Shown here: in pieces, positions 46,641 through 60,148 of the stretch | Position numbering within the stretch: position 1 is the first letter of the stretch | Layout: every line of letters starts with the position of its first letter | Source of the DNA: Stratiolaelaps scimitus | Taxonomy: Eukaryota; Arthropoda; Arachnida; Mesostigmata; Laelapidae | Length of the DNA stretch: 64,000 bases | NCBI GenBank assembly: GCA_019614645.1 | Contig: JABWDB010000072.1 | Coordinates: 868,001 to 932,000 of the forward strand | Reading direction: 5' to 3' | The notes under the pieces: generated by a model | What the model was told of the DNA's origin: nothing | Databases searched by the model: none | What the model saw: the letters and a program-made list of their open reading frames with translations, nothing else | Made by a program: the position numbers and the translations under genes

Positions 46641-46642
<2 letters not shown>

Positions 46643-49561
46643 GGGTGTCGAATATTAACATCTCGTATGCTCAGAGCTCAGGCAATTTCTTGAAGCCCCA
46701 GAAACACCTTCACTATGCCTAGGCAGCAATGTCTGTGTGTCTGTGTACCGCAAATAGCAGCATGAAGGCGATTTCCTAGGTTTCGTTGCCTGGCTATTAT
46801 GTATTACTGTGTAAGAACAAATTTCCTGTATGACGAAGCCCCCAATAATACTATCATTATTATAAGTAATAATGTATAATATATATATATGTATATATTC
46901 GTCATTCGTATATTGTGATTTCAGGGACTCTCCTACACTTAGCAGTTTCCTAAAATTGATGCCAAGGCACAATGGGGTTGTTGGTTTCTCTACCTCACCA
47001 TCATCATCACCATCGTCGTCGTCGTCATTATCATTCAGCATTGTCACGTACTGCATGAGATTTGCAAATATACTCGAAACTTTCTTTGTGAGTTTTCGTC
47101 CTGCCATTTACCTGCCGAAGTATGAGTAGTTACCAAAGTTCATCACATATTCTCAACATATCTTCTCGTTTTTATATTTACGTTATTGTTCGACGTATGA
47201 ACTATATAGTCGATCTAATACGACGAGTTTCGCCTTGACATTTTGGAAATTAACAAACGAAGTAATAATATAAAGAAAAATATATCGTCGATCACTAGAC
47301 AATAAACCCTCGTCCAAATGTCTTTGTATGATTCATGCTTGCTTCCTCCTTTTAGGACTATTTTATAAATGAACGAAAAATACGTCGATCGCTCATCTCA
47401 GCAATCACTAACAATAGGTTATTTATAGCTTCAGCAGGTTGAGCGGACGGTTATATTTAATATATGATATGTATGTATGCGCACAGTACGGTACAGTGTA
47501 CGGTAGAAATTTACGCGTAATTATTCTACACAAATTAGATTATGGGTGCGTGGTACATCATGGTAATCGAGTAGTTGTTTACCTCCAACAATACAGACGT
47601 GGCGTCAACACAATGCAGAAAACGTGGCAATATGGTGTAACCGTATCAACCACGTGTGTTTTATGGACTTAATAAGTTAAACATGGAATAGCACGAGTAT
47701 GCATAGACTCATTACCCCGCCATAAACTTCCTCGAGCTCCACAGACTAGAGGATGACCATGAGCGTTTAACCAGGCGAGAGACCTAATTCAATTCGTAGT
47801 CACACACGAATGTAATTTGTTGAATTCTAACACAAATTAAGCTAAGCTCATTGCGATGCGAGTTGCCAAGGACCGAATGTGGCCTAATAGTCCAAAGCAT
47901 TTTGTGCAATAATGTTTAACATTTTTCTGCTCATAGGCGACACGTCCATTCTCACCTGGTCACACGATCTGCTGCAGACAAGCACATCGACAATATATAC
48001 AACTGAACGCATTATGCCAAATGTGCGGCAAAAAGGGTCCATAAAAGATTTTTGCCTGAGAGTCACGTTTATCAAACCCTTATTAGTGGTGTTCATATAT
48101 AACTGTGGCGTACAGCCGTGTATAAAGTATATAATTGTGTCGTCACGATTATGGTAAATAATCGTTACCATGATCATCGGGTGTAGTTATACTTAATTAC
48201 TAGGTGTTTACGATGCAATACATGTGTTTCGTTGGTATCATATATATTATTCTTGTTATTGTTAGTATTACTTTTAGTACATATATATATAGTATATAGT
48301 ATCTATAAAGTATGTACAGATTGATTGTAGTGTGACCGCAATTCTCACTATGTCGTCTTTGACATTGTTAAATGCTGCTGGATTTGCAGGCTTACTTCAT
48401 TTGTTTGGTTTGTTGTGGTTCTTTTGTTCAACAATAATTGTACTAAATAATAATCATTGAATAATATTCATGCATTTACATTTTACTGACAATAGTAATC
48501 TAGAAATGCATTTGACATGCACCAATATGTACACGATCTTTCAAGTGTCTTAATTGCTTCCGATATCGTTAACGTTGATATCATTAACGGTGATCTGCGA
48601 CACAACCGAAGAACAGTTTCTCATGGATACGAACATATTTAGGGACACCTGACATTAACAATCCTATCAACAATATTTATAATAACAAAAGTGGAAAAGT
48701 TCTTTTTGTGCAAAAATGAAGTAAATTACTCAGATGTCAACTAAGCTACAATGTCAATAACATCATACTGGTACAACTAATAGTAATGATAATAATAATT
48801 ACAGCTTCTTTCAATGAAGCAATACGTTCGCCATTCAACGCATTTCATAACGTTAACTCACAAAAACGAGGCCAGGTTATCCGGCATCATATTCACTACT
48901 CTCAACGTCATCGTTTTTCTGTAGATCATAATTATTTTAGCGTCATTTAATAGTATTTATATAGTTAACAACAATATAGCAGCTGTTATGTTTTACAGCT
49001 GCGAGAAGAATCTGTATGTGTGTGTGTGTGTTTGTGTGCTTGGCATTACTGAGCGCTCATCGGCACTCGTGTATCATTATCAGATATTTATCGTAGAATA
49101 ACATATTTCATCACCGTTGTTTGATATTCTACAGAGTCACTCAGTGGCGAGTCAACAATATTTATAAGAATCTTAAAAACTCAACAGTCATATTTGGTTA
49201 TCTATTAGCAACAATTGATGGCATCTGCCTCGTTAGGCAAACACCTTAACGATCTCTGGTCACTTCTTTGTTTTTTTTGTCATTGACGCGTATAAGGTCT
49301 TTCATCTACCTTGTTTTTGTTTCTGTTTTACGACGACATTGATCAGAACTGTCTGATCTACCCCTTTTCTTTCATTTTTGGCTGGAAGCAGCTGACCTAA
49401 TGAAAATGAATTTTGTTCGGTATATATGATCATTTGGTAGCTATTAATTATACCCTTGTTTGTCTCTGGTTCAATCTCGGAGATTAAATAGAGTTCATGT
49501 TCCTGTGGAAATACAATAGCGACACTAGCAGACGCGAAAAATAAAGTGTACGTGGGATAGA

Positions 49562-49587
49562 GTTATCGAAATGTCGATTTCGATAAC
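49562..49587. repeat. 11-bp perfect stem-loop with 4-nt loop
   Basis: GTTATCGAAAT (49562-49572), loop GTCG, ATTTCGATAAC (49577-49587). Exactly complementary arms. Confidence 0.85.
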
Positions 49588-49657
49588 GTTTTTGATACCA
49601 GCTCTCGGAGAGGGAGTGTAGGAGGTACCGTATAGTAACTATAGCCCCCTGTTAAGC

Positions 49658-49838
49658 CCGGTGGCGTCACGCATTCGTGTGCGCCTTGCAACCGAAGAAG
49701 ACTCCACCGGTTCGATCCCCACCGTTGCACATTTGCATCTAAACTGGTGCGTCATCTCATGAAGCACTACCGAAAGCAGTACCGTGGATGCTAAATGTTG
49801 AAGACAGAGTCAGCCTAAAATATTATTTAGCCCAAGCC
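49658..49838 (+). mobile_element. tRNA-derived SINE-like repeat, family C, longest copy
   Basis: Head CCGGTGGCGTCACGCATTCG with CACCGGTTCGATCCCCACC as box B, then a body with TGAAGCACTACCGAAAGCAG and TACCGTGGATGCTAAATG, ending AGTCAGCCTAAAATATTATT. Related pieces at 26416-26452 and 42514-42612. Confidence 0.7.
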
Positions 49839-50371
49839 CCCCCCCCTAGTGTCGCATAATTGTCGCTATTGTATTTCATAAACGTCTTTACCTCTCGCTC
49901 TCTCGTTTTCCTTATTTTGTTTGCACTACCACCCCGGTTGTTGACCGCCCATGATGTGAAAAGCACCTTTGTTTGTTTTGTTCTATGTAAATTGACCTGT
50001 ATGCTACCGTTAACACGAATATTCCCCTAATTTCACGTCATTTTAAGAATTTCGGGTACTCTACGAATGTCAGCCTGACTTTGACATCCATAGTCATAGC
50101 GGCATTTGCGAAGATGCAACAATATCATCGTTATGTTAATATTTTCGACAGTATTCACAGGGTCTGCGGTTGTTACAACAGTACGACGCTAATACTGACG
50201 GATCCGAACTGGCAAGGTATATGAGTATTTGTATGGCCGAGGTCACTACGGTAGAGATGTTGTTGATCAAGGTACATGTGAAAAATCAATCGGGAAAATT
50301 ATGAACATCTTCATAATGGGAATAAATCTCCCTCCCGCTCTGATCTGTGTGACATTCGTCAACAAGGCTAA

Positions 50372-50399
50372 CATATATATATATATATATATATATATT
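50372..50399. repeat. (TA)n microsatellite
   Basis: About 14 TA units just beyond the likely ChAT 3' end. Confidence 0.95.
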
Positions 50400-50427
50400 A
50401 TCACTTTCGCATAGGTGTTTCATGTTT

Positions 50428-50433
50428 TTTATT
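50428..50433 (-). terminator. Putative ChAT poly(A) signal (AATAAA on the minus strand)
   Basis: TTTATT on plus, about 480 nt past the ChAT stop at 50914. No closer canonical hexamer was seen. Confidence 0.45.
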
Positions 50434-50913
50434 CTTCTCAAACAACATTACTTCACAGCCCGTATACAACACATGCTGCATCAATGACGCAGCATACATA
50501 GCCACAATCATTATTGTACCGTTCACGATTAACCAGCAAAACTTAACGGTATGCGTATGCAGCGTACAATAATTAGCTCAACAACAAGCGACAACAGACA
50601 ACGCTTGAGTCGGTTGCTTCAGACAAATTCTTGACCATTTGGGTTTCAACTTCTGACATCCGTCTATGATCGCTATTCTCAAGTCCACAAAGACTAAGTC
50701 TCGTATCGTTGTTGTTGTTGTAGTTCTTTTTCTTCTTCGTGTATACAAGCGACGAAAGATTTTGTGATAAAAAGTGCCGATTGCAGAGGCCAGGAACTAT
50801 GGAAATCTCGTTCGGAATACGAATTGATTCAGTCAGCTGCAGAACGCATAATTTTGTCACGTTCGTAATCTTGTGTAAATCTTTACGATCTAATTTGGTA
50901 GTTTACGTCCAGA

Positions 50914-52162
50914 TTATGTTTTGACGTTGGAGCGCTTTCGGGGCATAGGGTCCGGTGACGGCGTGGCTGGTTGTGAATTGTCGACAGTGGTGCACAGTTC
51001 GCGTATCTGATTCAGACTGCCTTCGAGGCTTAGTGCGAAGAAGTCGCTAGAGGTCGCCGATGATGATAGAAACGATGTTACGCAGAACATCATGTCGTTC
51101 GAGCAGATGGTGTAAGAACAGCCATAGCCGTCAGGGACAACCGCTCCATATCCAACGGTGATTTGCGAGTCGTTCGGCAGCTGCAGCAGTAACAGGAGTA
51201 TTCACCATTCAGTCAAATGTTTATAACATACATCATAACAAGAAAAAGAGCAAATCAGGTCAGAATCAGGCGAAAGGTGACGAAGCTCGGTATTAACGGA
51301 GTGAATTGATAACCCCCCGCCCCCGAGACCATTACGCCACTGTACTAATAGTTGCAATAATATTCATATGAATTATCGTTGTTTAAACTTATTTCCCTAG
51401 GCTGTACCTGACTGGTCGATAACTGAAAGTTCAGAAACTCCTTGTAGGAGCTGTCCTCGAATAGTTGACACTTCAGCTTGATCTTTTTTGCTGTTTCACG
51501 CAGAGCCAGAAGGTGGTTATCCGGTCCCATTCCGCTTATCGTCTGAAAATGAAAATATTTAGGTAGCAGAGAAATATAATCAAGTCAATAACGATTCTGA
51601 TAGTGCTAATAATCAACACAGCAGCACCACCACCACAGTCATTAGGCCGGGAGTCTGTGTATTTCCAATCTTCATGTCTGCTCAATGATCGATTACAATA
51701 CGCATGAGGAGGCTAGCAATGCCGCCGTTGCCTTATCAAAGGGACCTGACCTCACCATGATGCTGCATTATTCAATAAGGTACTCACGTATTTTAGAATG
51801 GCAGTTTGCTTATCCACTGCTTTTCGAAAGAGGTCGTGTTTTTGTTGCAACTGTGAACAAGAGAACGCGAGAGTCAGCTGAAGTCTAGGCGAAACCCCCT
51901 AAACAGGCACCGCTATTGTAGAAAATGCGTCCCATTCCATGTTTCTCTACTGCTGCTGAAAAAAAATCATTTATAAAAAAGTAATACGCACTGTCAGGTG
52001 TTGACCAGAATCGTCACACATGGCCTGAACCCAACTGAGCACCTCGCAGGTGGCGGCTCGAATGTTATCAGCTCGCCCCAGATAGAAGCGGCGCAAAGAC
52101 GCACTTTCGTATGTCGATACCAATTTACGATGCACTCTGTAAACATGAAACCACCACGAACG

Positions 52163-52201
<39 letters not shown>

Positions 52202-55200
52202 CTCGTTATATGTGATGTATATACGAAGAGTGGGGGGAGAAATCAATGTAAGGGTACAGTTGAGTAGTACAGTACTCGACTTATGTCTCCAGTTAGGAAA
52301 CAAATTGAGTTTGTTTGTTCTGTTGGGAAGAATTATACAGTATGCAATTGAAACAGATACTTGACCTCTGATTTTTCATCTCAGCTAACTGTAATGCGCT
52401 TATAACTGTAGTACACGATACCCTAAGATAAACATTTATGTGGGCGGGCCATATTTCTAACGACCCGTCACTACTTACTTGTAGTAGGTTAGTTGAAGGG
52501 CCAATTGCACGAACACATCAGGGCTAATATTCTGCGATTTGGGAAATTCTTTGCCGAATTCTTTGAAGTGCAGCACGTAGAGGTCGACGTCCTTAACAGC
52601 TCTGTAATCATATAGAAAAAAGCAACCAATATAGTAAGCTCTTGCCATATATACATACATTCATACGACAGGGTTGATTTGATATAGCCTGATCAATCGG
52701 TGAGCACCCGAGTAGCCTTTTAACGACCAAATGAATGGCTGCTTCAGTTCTTTAAAACAGTCGTCCTCGCTCGATATGACGACTGTTTTGAAGAACTGGT
52801 ACATGGCGAGGTACATGACCCATATTGTATTGTTACTAATGTATTCAACTTTACGAACTTCTCCAGATTTTCTTTGGCGGTTTCAATGGCTTGCTCGAGG
52901 TAAGGCGTTAGTTCCCACTCCATTGGTTCCACTGGTATCGCGAGTTCGTTTTTCCACTCAATGTTTTCCGGGTTCTTTACGCGGGACATCTTCTGAATGA
53001 ACATTTCCATGAACCGGAGGAGAGTGATGCCCTCAGACTGGGAGTGCTCCATAATTACGCCGCATGTCCCATCGGCACCTACGACGACCTGAAACAAAAA
53101 CGTACAAAAGCAGGTTAAAGACACGACATGCGTTATACTATGCACTAGAAGTCCTTATCGATGTCGCTCACGTTCTTAAATGTCATAATGTAAATAGCCT
53201 GATATTATATGTAGATACATTACTAATTAAGTAGCTCTTACTTGGACAAGAATAATAATAGAGACTTCACATCTGTGGTCGGCTTGCCTACAATGTCACC
53301 AACTAGAATTGCGCAACTACACTTACAATCGCTGCCAGTGGTGAACGCGAGCGCATGGAGGCTGCGAAGTTGAATAAACGAAGCTAACTAACAAAACGAA
53401 TCCTCGCCCAATCTGCCCCGCTGCCCCCGTTAACAGCCCTATGGGGAATAGTGTAGATTGAAGGACAATGTGCACACTGCTGCTGTGAGGGTAGCAACGT
53501 CTGGCCTCAGGCTATCTAAGTCTGCTCGTGAAATAAACAAACAAACTAGACATTAATTTATACAGGCCGACGGAAGCAAGCGCGGAGATGCGACGCGAGA
53601 AAGATCAGCCATCAGGCTGGGACGCCATCATACTGACACTGCGAGAAGTAACGAACTCCTTGTCAGCTTCTGTTGAGCTCAACGGGGTCAGGGCTTCCCG
53701 GGGCAACGTCACTACAAACTTGAGCAATCAGCCCTTACACGAAACGACTTGAAGTGGCGATAGATTTAGGGCGCGGCGGGTCAAACCTGGGCCAGTGCTC
53801 TCGTCCCGTTGAAGAAGGCCGCTCAGAAGGAGAGGTTCAATAAGTCCGTACGCGGCTAATAAGCAGCATAAAGCACAAAACTACACGGTGTGGAAGGGAG
53901 ACCTTTCTTGGGATCTCCTGTTAGTACTAAGATCGAAGGCCATCTCATCCCAGACGGGGGTCTTCGCTTTGAGCTGCTCCATTCGGCGAAATTGTCGCCC
54001 GGTGCTAGGGATCATCAACAGATATATGAGGTGGTATATGACGCCGAGTGACTCGTCGTACGAGGATCTTGCTAAAGGAGTGACCCCCGAGCTCGATCGG
54101 GTGGAGTACTCGGTGGTTTATGAAGAAGTTTGCAGTCAGGTCAGCTTGCCCGACGACCCCACAGGCATACAGGTTTACATAGTGGGTATATCGGTTCACG
54201 TATGATCCGGTGCCGGTAACAGATATAAAGATCTCAATGAGCAAATCTCTGCTTGCTCCTAATGACGAGGTATGTGTGGGTAGATTAGCGTAGGCAGTCT
54301 ACCCGCCCACTATATCAAAGTAGAAATCTACTGTGAGTTATCGTTTTAAGCTGCTCCTTAGGAGCTCCGATAAAGACAGCTTACCCTACCCACTCGCTGG
54401 CAGTCCATCCATTTTCGGTTTTAGCTGTTTGACGGTATATTGTTTGGCGATACATCTACCTTTGTTTCCGCACTATTCAGTAGCGGTACTCTTAATGTAC
54501 CACAGCTTCGACAAGCTTATTCAGTAATTCACCCAAGCTTTTGTCGAACACTTTTAATCTGGTTACAACTATTGTCCGCGGTTACTTAAAGACATTGATC
54601 AAAGACTTGGAATTCCGCAAATCCGAGACTCATGCATATATTAGCAACAGTTGACATACCTGCAGAGTCTTATCGTACCAGCGGTTGCATGAATTCACGG
54701 CGACGCCCTTGCCGTGCAACAGGTTCTCGCATTGGTGGACCTTTGTAGGTCCGGACAGTGCTAGGGGTAGTGTTTCGTCAAGACACAGTACCATCAAGGA
54801 TCGTTCCAGAGCCTCTGCAAAAGGTCATTGGAACCACACCAAAAAGACATGGAATCGATCGTTAAGCGTGGCTGATATTAAAGAATTGACGTACGGTTTT
54901 GTGAATGAAGTTATTACCTGTACCGGGTGTTACTGAGAGGAAGTATTGACCCAATATCGTTAACGGTTGCTGCTATTGTACTAGTAAAAGCGACGTACAA
55001 ACATCCCTACGAAACTACCGAATGTTTTCAGCTTCAAGTAACTTGACTGACAAATCGTACACACTCATATATAGTATAGGCCGGGACACTTACCAATGTT
55101 CTCAGTGTTCTCCTTGCGCAGTAGTTCGTACTGCGGTGCCCATTCGGCACGATTCTGCGTTGTAAGTGCACCTACATGCGGGATGTTAACAGCTGGTGGA

Positions 55201-58200
55201 ATTGTCCCCGGTGTAACGTCTGGTACTAAACTAGACTGACGGATCTGCAGCAGGGCATTGGCTAGACCCACCAGTGATGTGTTCCTATCCAGATCAATAC
55301 GGTAAAACTGCAACACAGGCCAAACATTGAATTTTAAATCATCTCGCGTCGATTCGGTCATCTAACTACTCTCACATTTAACATTCTTTAGGCTTACCAA
55401 TAATAGTGCAAACTATGTCGCCTAATATACTGCAACCGTTATACCTTTACATCGCTATAACACAACTGGTGTTGTTTTAATATGTATCTCCATGCTAGAT
55501 GACTGTCAATAGAGACCTAATCATTGTAACTATTAGCCCACCCTGGAACAATATTGTTACTGTTAGCATTTTGGTTGTTCGTATTGCCATATGGCGGTGT
55601 GTCAATCAAGTTACAGCGTGGGTCTTAATGGCAGTGAAACGATTTCACGAAGGATGCCCACGAAGGCCGTAATTAGTGCTGGAAATCTTACGATAGCCTT
55701 AGTCGGCACCTACTCAGTAAACTGAGAACGGAGAGAGAGAGCAGCAACAAATATGTGTATTTTTTTTTTCGAAATTCGTGACATTGACCAAGTCCAATTT
55801 TTCGCCACGAGTGTTAAGTACTGTGACAAATATGAAGGAGTCCGCTAGTAATTATTCAATAAGCCCGAACTGGCCCGAGATCTCTTACTAGGATAACATA
55901 CAAATCAAACGATCAGGATAGTAGTTACGCGGTAGCAACAACCGATTTGAGACTCTACTTGCACACGAGATTCTCTGGCAAAAAATGTATACATAATAAT
56001 AATAATAATAATAAAGATCTTATTCTTAGAAATGACTCAATGAGTGATTCGGCATCACTCCGATACGAAGTTCTCCTTTCTTCTTCTGGTGATTAGTTTC
56101 AAAATACGAAAATTATTTCAGTAGTTCACCGAAACTGACAAAATACAACCACAACGTACTAATTAGATAGTTCGCTAAGGTTCATCATCCATTTAGTTAC
56201 AAGCGTCGACATTAAGTGAGCAACGAACAGCCAGTTCTGACAATGTTCAAGGCAATATAGAGTGTCAGGCTCCTTCCATATGATGCTCGATTGCCAGGCC
56301 GGTGGAGCAATGTAATCGGTTCGTCTCGTTTGTTGGCCGCTGTTGCCGCTACTGCTGCTGCTGTCGCCCCAATCGCTTCTGACCCCGTTCTCAAGTGGCA
56401 ATGAATTGGGTAGGTGCAAATTTAATCTTTCCTTTTAGTGTGAGACCGCACAAAGCTCCGTTGTATACCACCCAAGAACAGCACTACGCCAGTTAATAAT
56501 GCATAAGGCTTCTTAGCCCTCTGCTGCGATTGGCCCCCGGCAGCTGGTTCGCACAAATATTTCATAAGTCCATCCCTCATTGTTTGTCGTTCTGCGAAAA
56601 TAGCCTCCGTCCGATGGTTGTTCACTATTGATAGCGCGGATGATGAGCTCTTTATGATAATCAGCTCTAGAAGGAATGGAGATGTTCGCAGCCTTGAAAG
56701 TCCGTCATTCTATGCAAACTATGCAGAAAGACTCCAGGGATATTGGATTCGGTGTGAATCTGAGCTAAATTTAACAACAATAGAGGCGATACTTCAGAGG
56801 GATACTTCATCGCGTCAAGATCACCCAGAACGGTCACCTCAGCGCCATTTTTGGCAGGCAACGTAGAGACTGTTGCCGACTCCTTCGAAGAACACAATCT
56901 TCTGCTACTTGACAATTGGTCCATGATTCATGTAGCCGCTCTAGCATTACAGATGTAAAGGGGCATCACTCCAGGGGAGATCTTTTTCCTACTAGTCGAT
57001 TTCCAATCAACCTGTCCATCGCGCCACTTTGTGTGCAATGCAATTTACTGTCAGAGTGTAGTTGGCAGGCGCTTGCGTACAACGTGCCGGCAGTCTGGAC
57101 CTCGCTTCCTCGCTCGACTTATTCGGACTCTCACCTCAGCAAAACCGTTTACCCGTATGGTGAAGGAATTTGCGTTGAATTGTTGTGTTAACCCACTGAC
57201 TGACTCTATGCTTGTATACTTTATACTTGACAAAGTATAAAGTATACAAGCATAAAGTTGTAATTACTGTTACGAACCTTGGATGGTCTTTGTTGTACGC
57301 TAATTTATACCATAATTTTGTCACGAGAACGTAAGCGTTGTATAATTACGGTTCCGTTAATAAATCGCAATTTATGGAAAAAAATACATACGATATTGTA
57401 TTTAGTGCTTACTATTATTATTATTATTATCCCAACGTATGTTAGTGACCCGCTTAACAAATTTGTGTATAGCTAATGTAGATCGGTAAAGCAGAATAGC
57501 CTATTTGCTTTTCCTGAATGGTTAAGTCGGCGGTATCCAGTACCATTCATGGGCGGACTATTGAGCCAAGTGGCTCTAGTGGCTACTAGTAACAAATTCT
57601 TACTCTCTTTCTGCTCCGAAATAGTCTCTCTCTCTCTCTCGCTCTTACTAATGAAGAACATATGGATTAATAGAGTCCTATATCCTCATAAGACTTCATG
57701 AACCTACTCCCGACCATGATTGGCTTAATCAGACGATTGATCGCTTTGTAGAATACCCTGCGCCTTTGTCTCTTAAACCTGTTCCGACAATTCAATGAAG
57801 ATATTTCTTTCTATTTGCCGATGTTGTGTCGACGAGCCCTATCAGCAATTCCACCGTTGGCCGCCCCCGAAATCACCGCCTGTCTCAGGCGCTCTTCTGG
57901 GTCGTCTCCAGACCCTTAAACCTCCTCCATAAGAGATTACTAGCACAATTCACGACGATGTGGCTTTTTGTTCGAGTGCTGCACGAACGATCTTCGTGTG
58001 TCGAAGCGCCCTCACCCGAAATAGCGTGCCATCGAGGTCCACCCTGCCGGGCAGTGTCTAACACTCTCCGCGCTGACACAGTCCCCATCTGCGCTCGAAG
58101 CATTTGCCACCGCTAGTGGTCCTCCGGTGCCGTACACGAAGCGAACGGAAGATGTTTTAGCGGTGGGCAGAGGCAGCTGCATTGGGTTGACGAGTGGCAG

Positions 58201-60092
58201 AGAGACCGAAGGGCTGTGAGGCTGAGGGCGTGTGGAAAATCCGCATTTGGGAACATCGCGCCCTTTTCGGGGGCCTGTCTGCGCCTGGACGGCACAGCCG
58301 TGGCATCAGTGACGGTGGCGGTAGTAATATTAGTCGTGGTCGTCGTCGTCGTTGTCGTCGTTGTCGTCGCTGCTGGGGGGTTGAAGTTGGCGGGCAATGA
58401 TGGTGGTAGCGGCGGCCTGGTGAGAGATTCTAGCGTTGAATAATTTATATGATTGCCAGTCGGCCACAGAGGCGCGCGCTAGTGGTCGGCTATGTAAAAG
58501 CCGCCTGCCAGACGGCTGGTGGTTGGATGGCTGGTTGCTATGCCGAGCAAACGAGCGCACTCACGCCTCCCCTTAGCGCCACCCTAGAGGTGACACCCGA
58601 TGATGGCGTTGGCAGCAGACGCCACCAGCTCTGCCGCAGCACACTTGCCGCCGTCTCCGCGATGTGGCCCCATCGACCACATCATTCCCACCATCAGTTC
58701 TTAGGCTGGCCACAGTTCTCGGCATCGTGGGTGAAGTCTGTGAGCGGTGTGGCAAAGGGATGCAAAGGGCTTCCCCAATGCTCTGTGTGGGGAGGGGTAT
58801 TCTAGGCTAGACGGCACGCTCAGCCACTTAGAGATCGAGACATCGAGAGAGCGTGCGAGTGAGAACAGGCCGCCAACCGCATTTACCTATTGGGGTAGGG
58901 AGAGCTATAGCCTTGTAACGGCCGCTGCTGAGACGACCGAATAGAGGAATCGAGAGAGAGAGGGAAGTGCTTGCCTCATCCACCATTCGTGGCGGCCAGC
59001 GCGTGGCCGCCGACTACCCGGCTCCGATTCTTGTTATATATTCCTTCCTTCGTGCTATTATATCTCTTTCACTCGTCTGGTTCAGCGTCGGTTCAATCTG
59101 TCTGCCATCACCGGCGGCTGCAATCGGGACACTAGATCGGGCTTCGCCCTTGTGATCCCCTCGAGCGACAACGACAGAAATGGAGTCCAGCTGAATCAAG
59201 GGTGAAGGCCACCGATGATCGACACCGTTGAATAAACGAAGATCTTTAAAGAAGTTGCTCGTCTCGGTATAAGTGTACCTTTAATTAATAAAGAGTCGTC
59301 GAAGTAGAATAATATATCGACAAAATAGCGGACGCTTAACGCCCCATTCGACGTCAGCAAGCAATGAGTGAATCTTTATAGGATATTTATGTCACGCGCA
59401 GGACTTCACGATGGCCATATATGGAATATACATATATTTCAGTTATACATTGTGTAACTGAAATAGCTCGTAACTGTCCTGTTCGATTTGCCTAGTTTTC
59501 TTGTCCACCAAGCTTCATATCAGTTAAACCAATGTTGAGTTTAATTTTTGATATTTGACTCGGGTAGACTCGGGCCGTGCATTGTAGCTCATTCGAGATT
59601 GCTGCGAAAGATCACCAGGAGTTAGCATGAAAGAGCTTCTGCTACATGATATGGTTTCATGGAGTGGGATCAAAATGATAAATGCCGGTTGTTCAAGCCT
59701 TGACTTCCAAGTAGCGGGCCTAGTATCTTTTACAATAAACACCTCGAATCGTTTCATCCGGCGTTCGTTCAACGTATGTATGCACCGGGCTTGCTCCTCG
59801 ATTTCCTCGTATCCGCGCCAAGTCCAGCTGCTACAACACTATGCGACCAATGTCTGGCCTCTATGACATAAGTGACGGAATCCAGACACCATTTTGCCAG
59901 ACGCAACACAATTAGATGACTCAAGCAGGCGGGCACTATCTCGCCACTCACCAGAGAGCCACAGCATTCACGGCTACCCTTCACTGGAGCGGCTAAGGGG
60001 ATGGTTCGCTTTGGCTCGTGCCAACCTCTTATTGTTCAACTTTGCCAGTTCTTCGTTTCGCTTTTGCGTGCGTCTTTTGGTCTTGTTGTTGT

Positions 60093-60148
<56 letters not shown>

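Larger units (their letters stand above)
41049..50427. other. Repeat-rich gap between the converging transporter and ChAT genes
   Basis: About 9.4 kb with no supported gene. Contents: family A copy at 42064-42196 (minus), family C copies at 42514-42612 and 49658-49838, unassigned minus-strand frames at 42666-43311 and 44774-45009, a (TA)n tract at 46605-46640, a GTGTGT tract near 49017-49030, and an 11-bp stem-loop at 49562-49587. Elsewhere AT-rich, with frames too short and too low in complexity to support. Confidence 0.5.

Noticed and set aside
46655..47129. Asp-rich minus frame and Ser-rich plus frame
   Set aside because: Due to a short ATC/GTC triplet run; no homology seen.
53575..54540. 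Possible retrotransposon piece (minus strand [10 protein letters not shown] resembles a copia RNase H motif; plus-strand 105-residue frame)
   Set aside because: The similarity stops after a few residues, frames are broken and no other pol motif is near. It lies inside a ChAT intron.
58113..58443. Thr-rich minus and Val-rich plus frames
   Set aside because: Products of a GTC/GTT triplet run.
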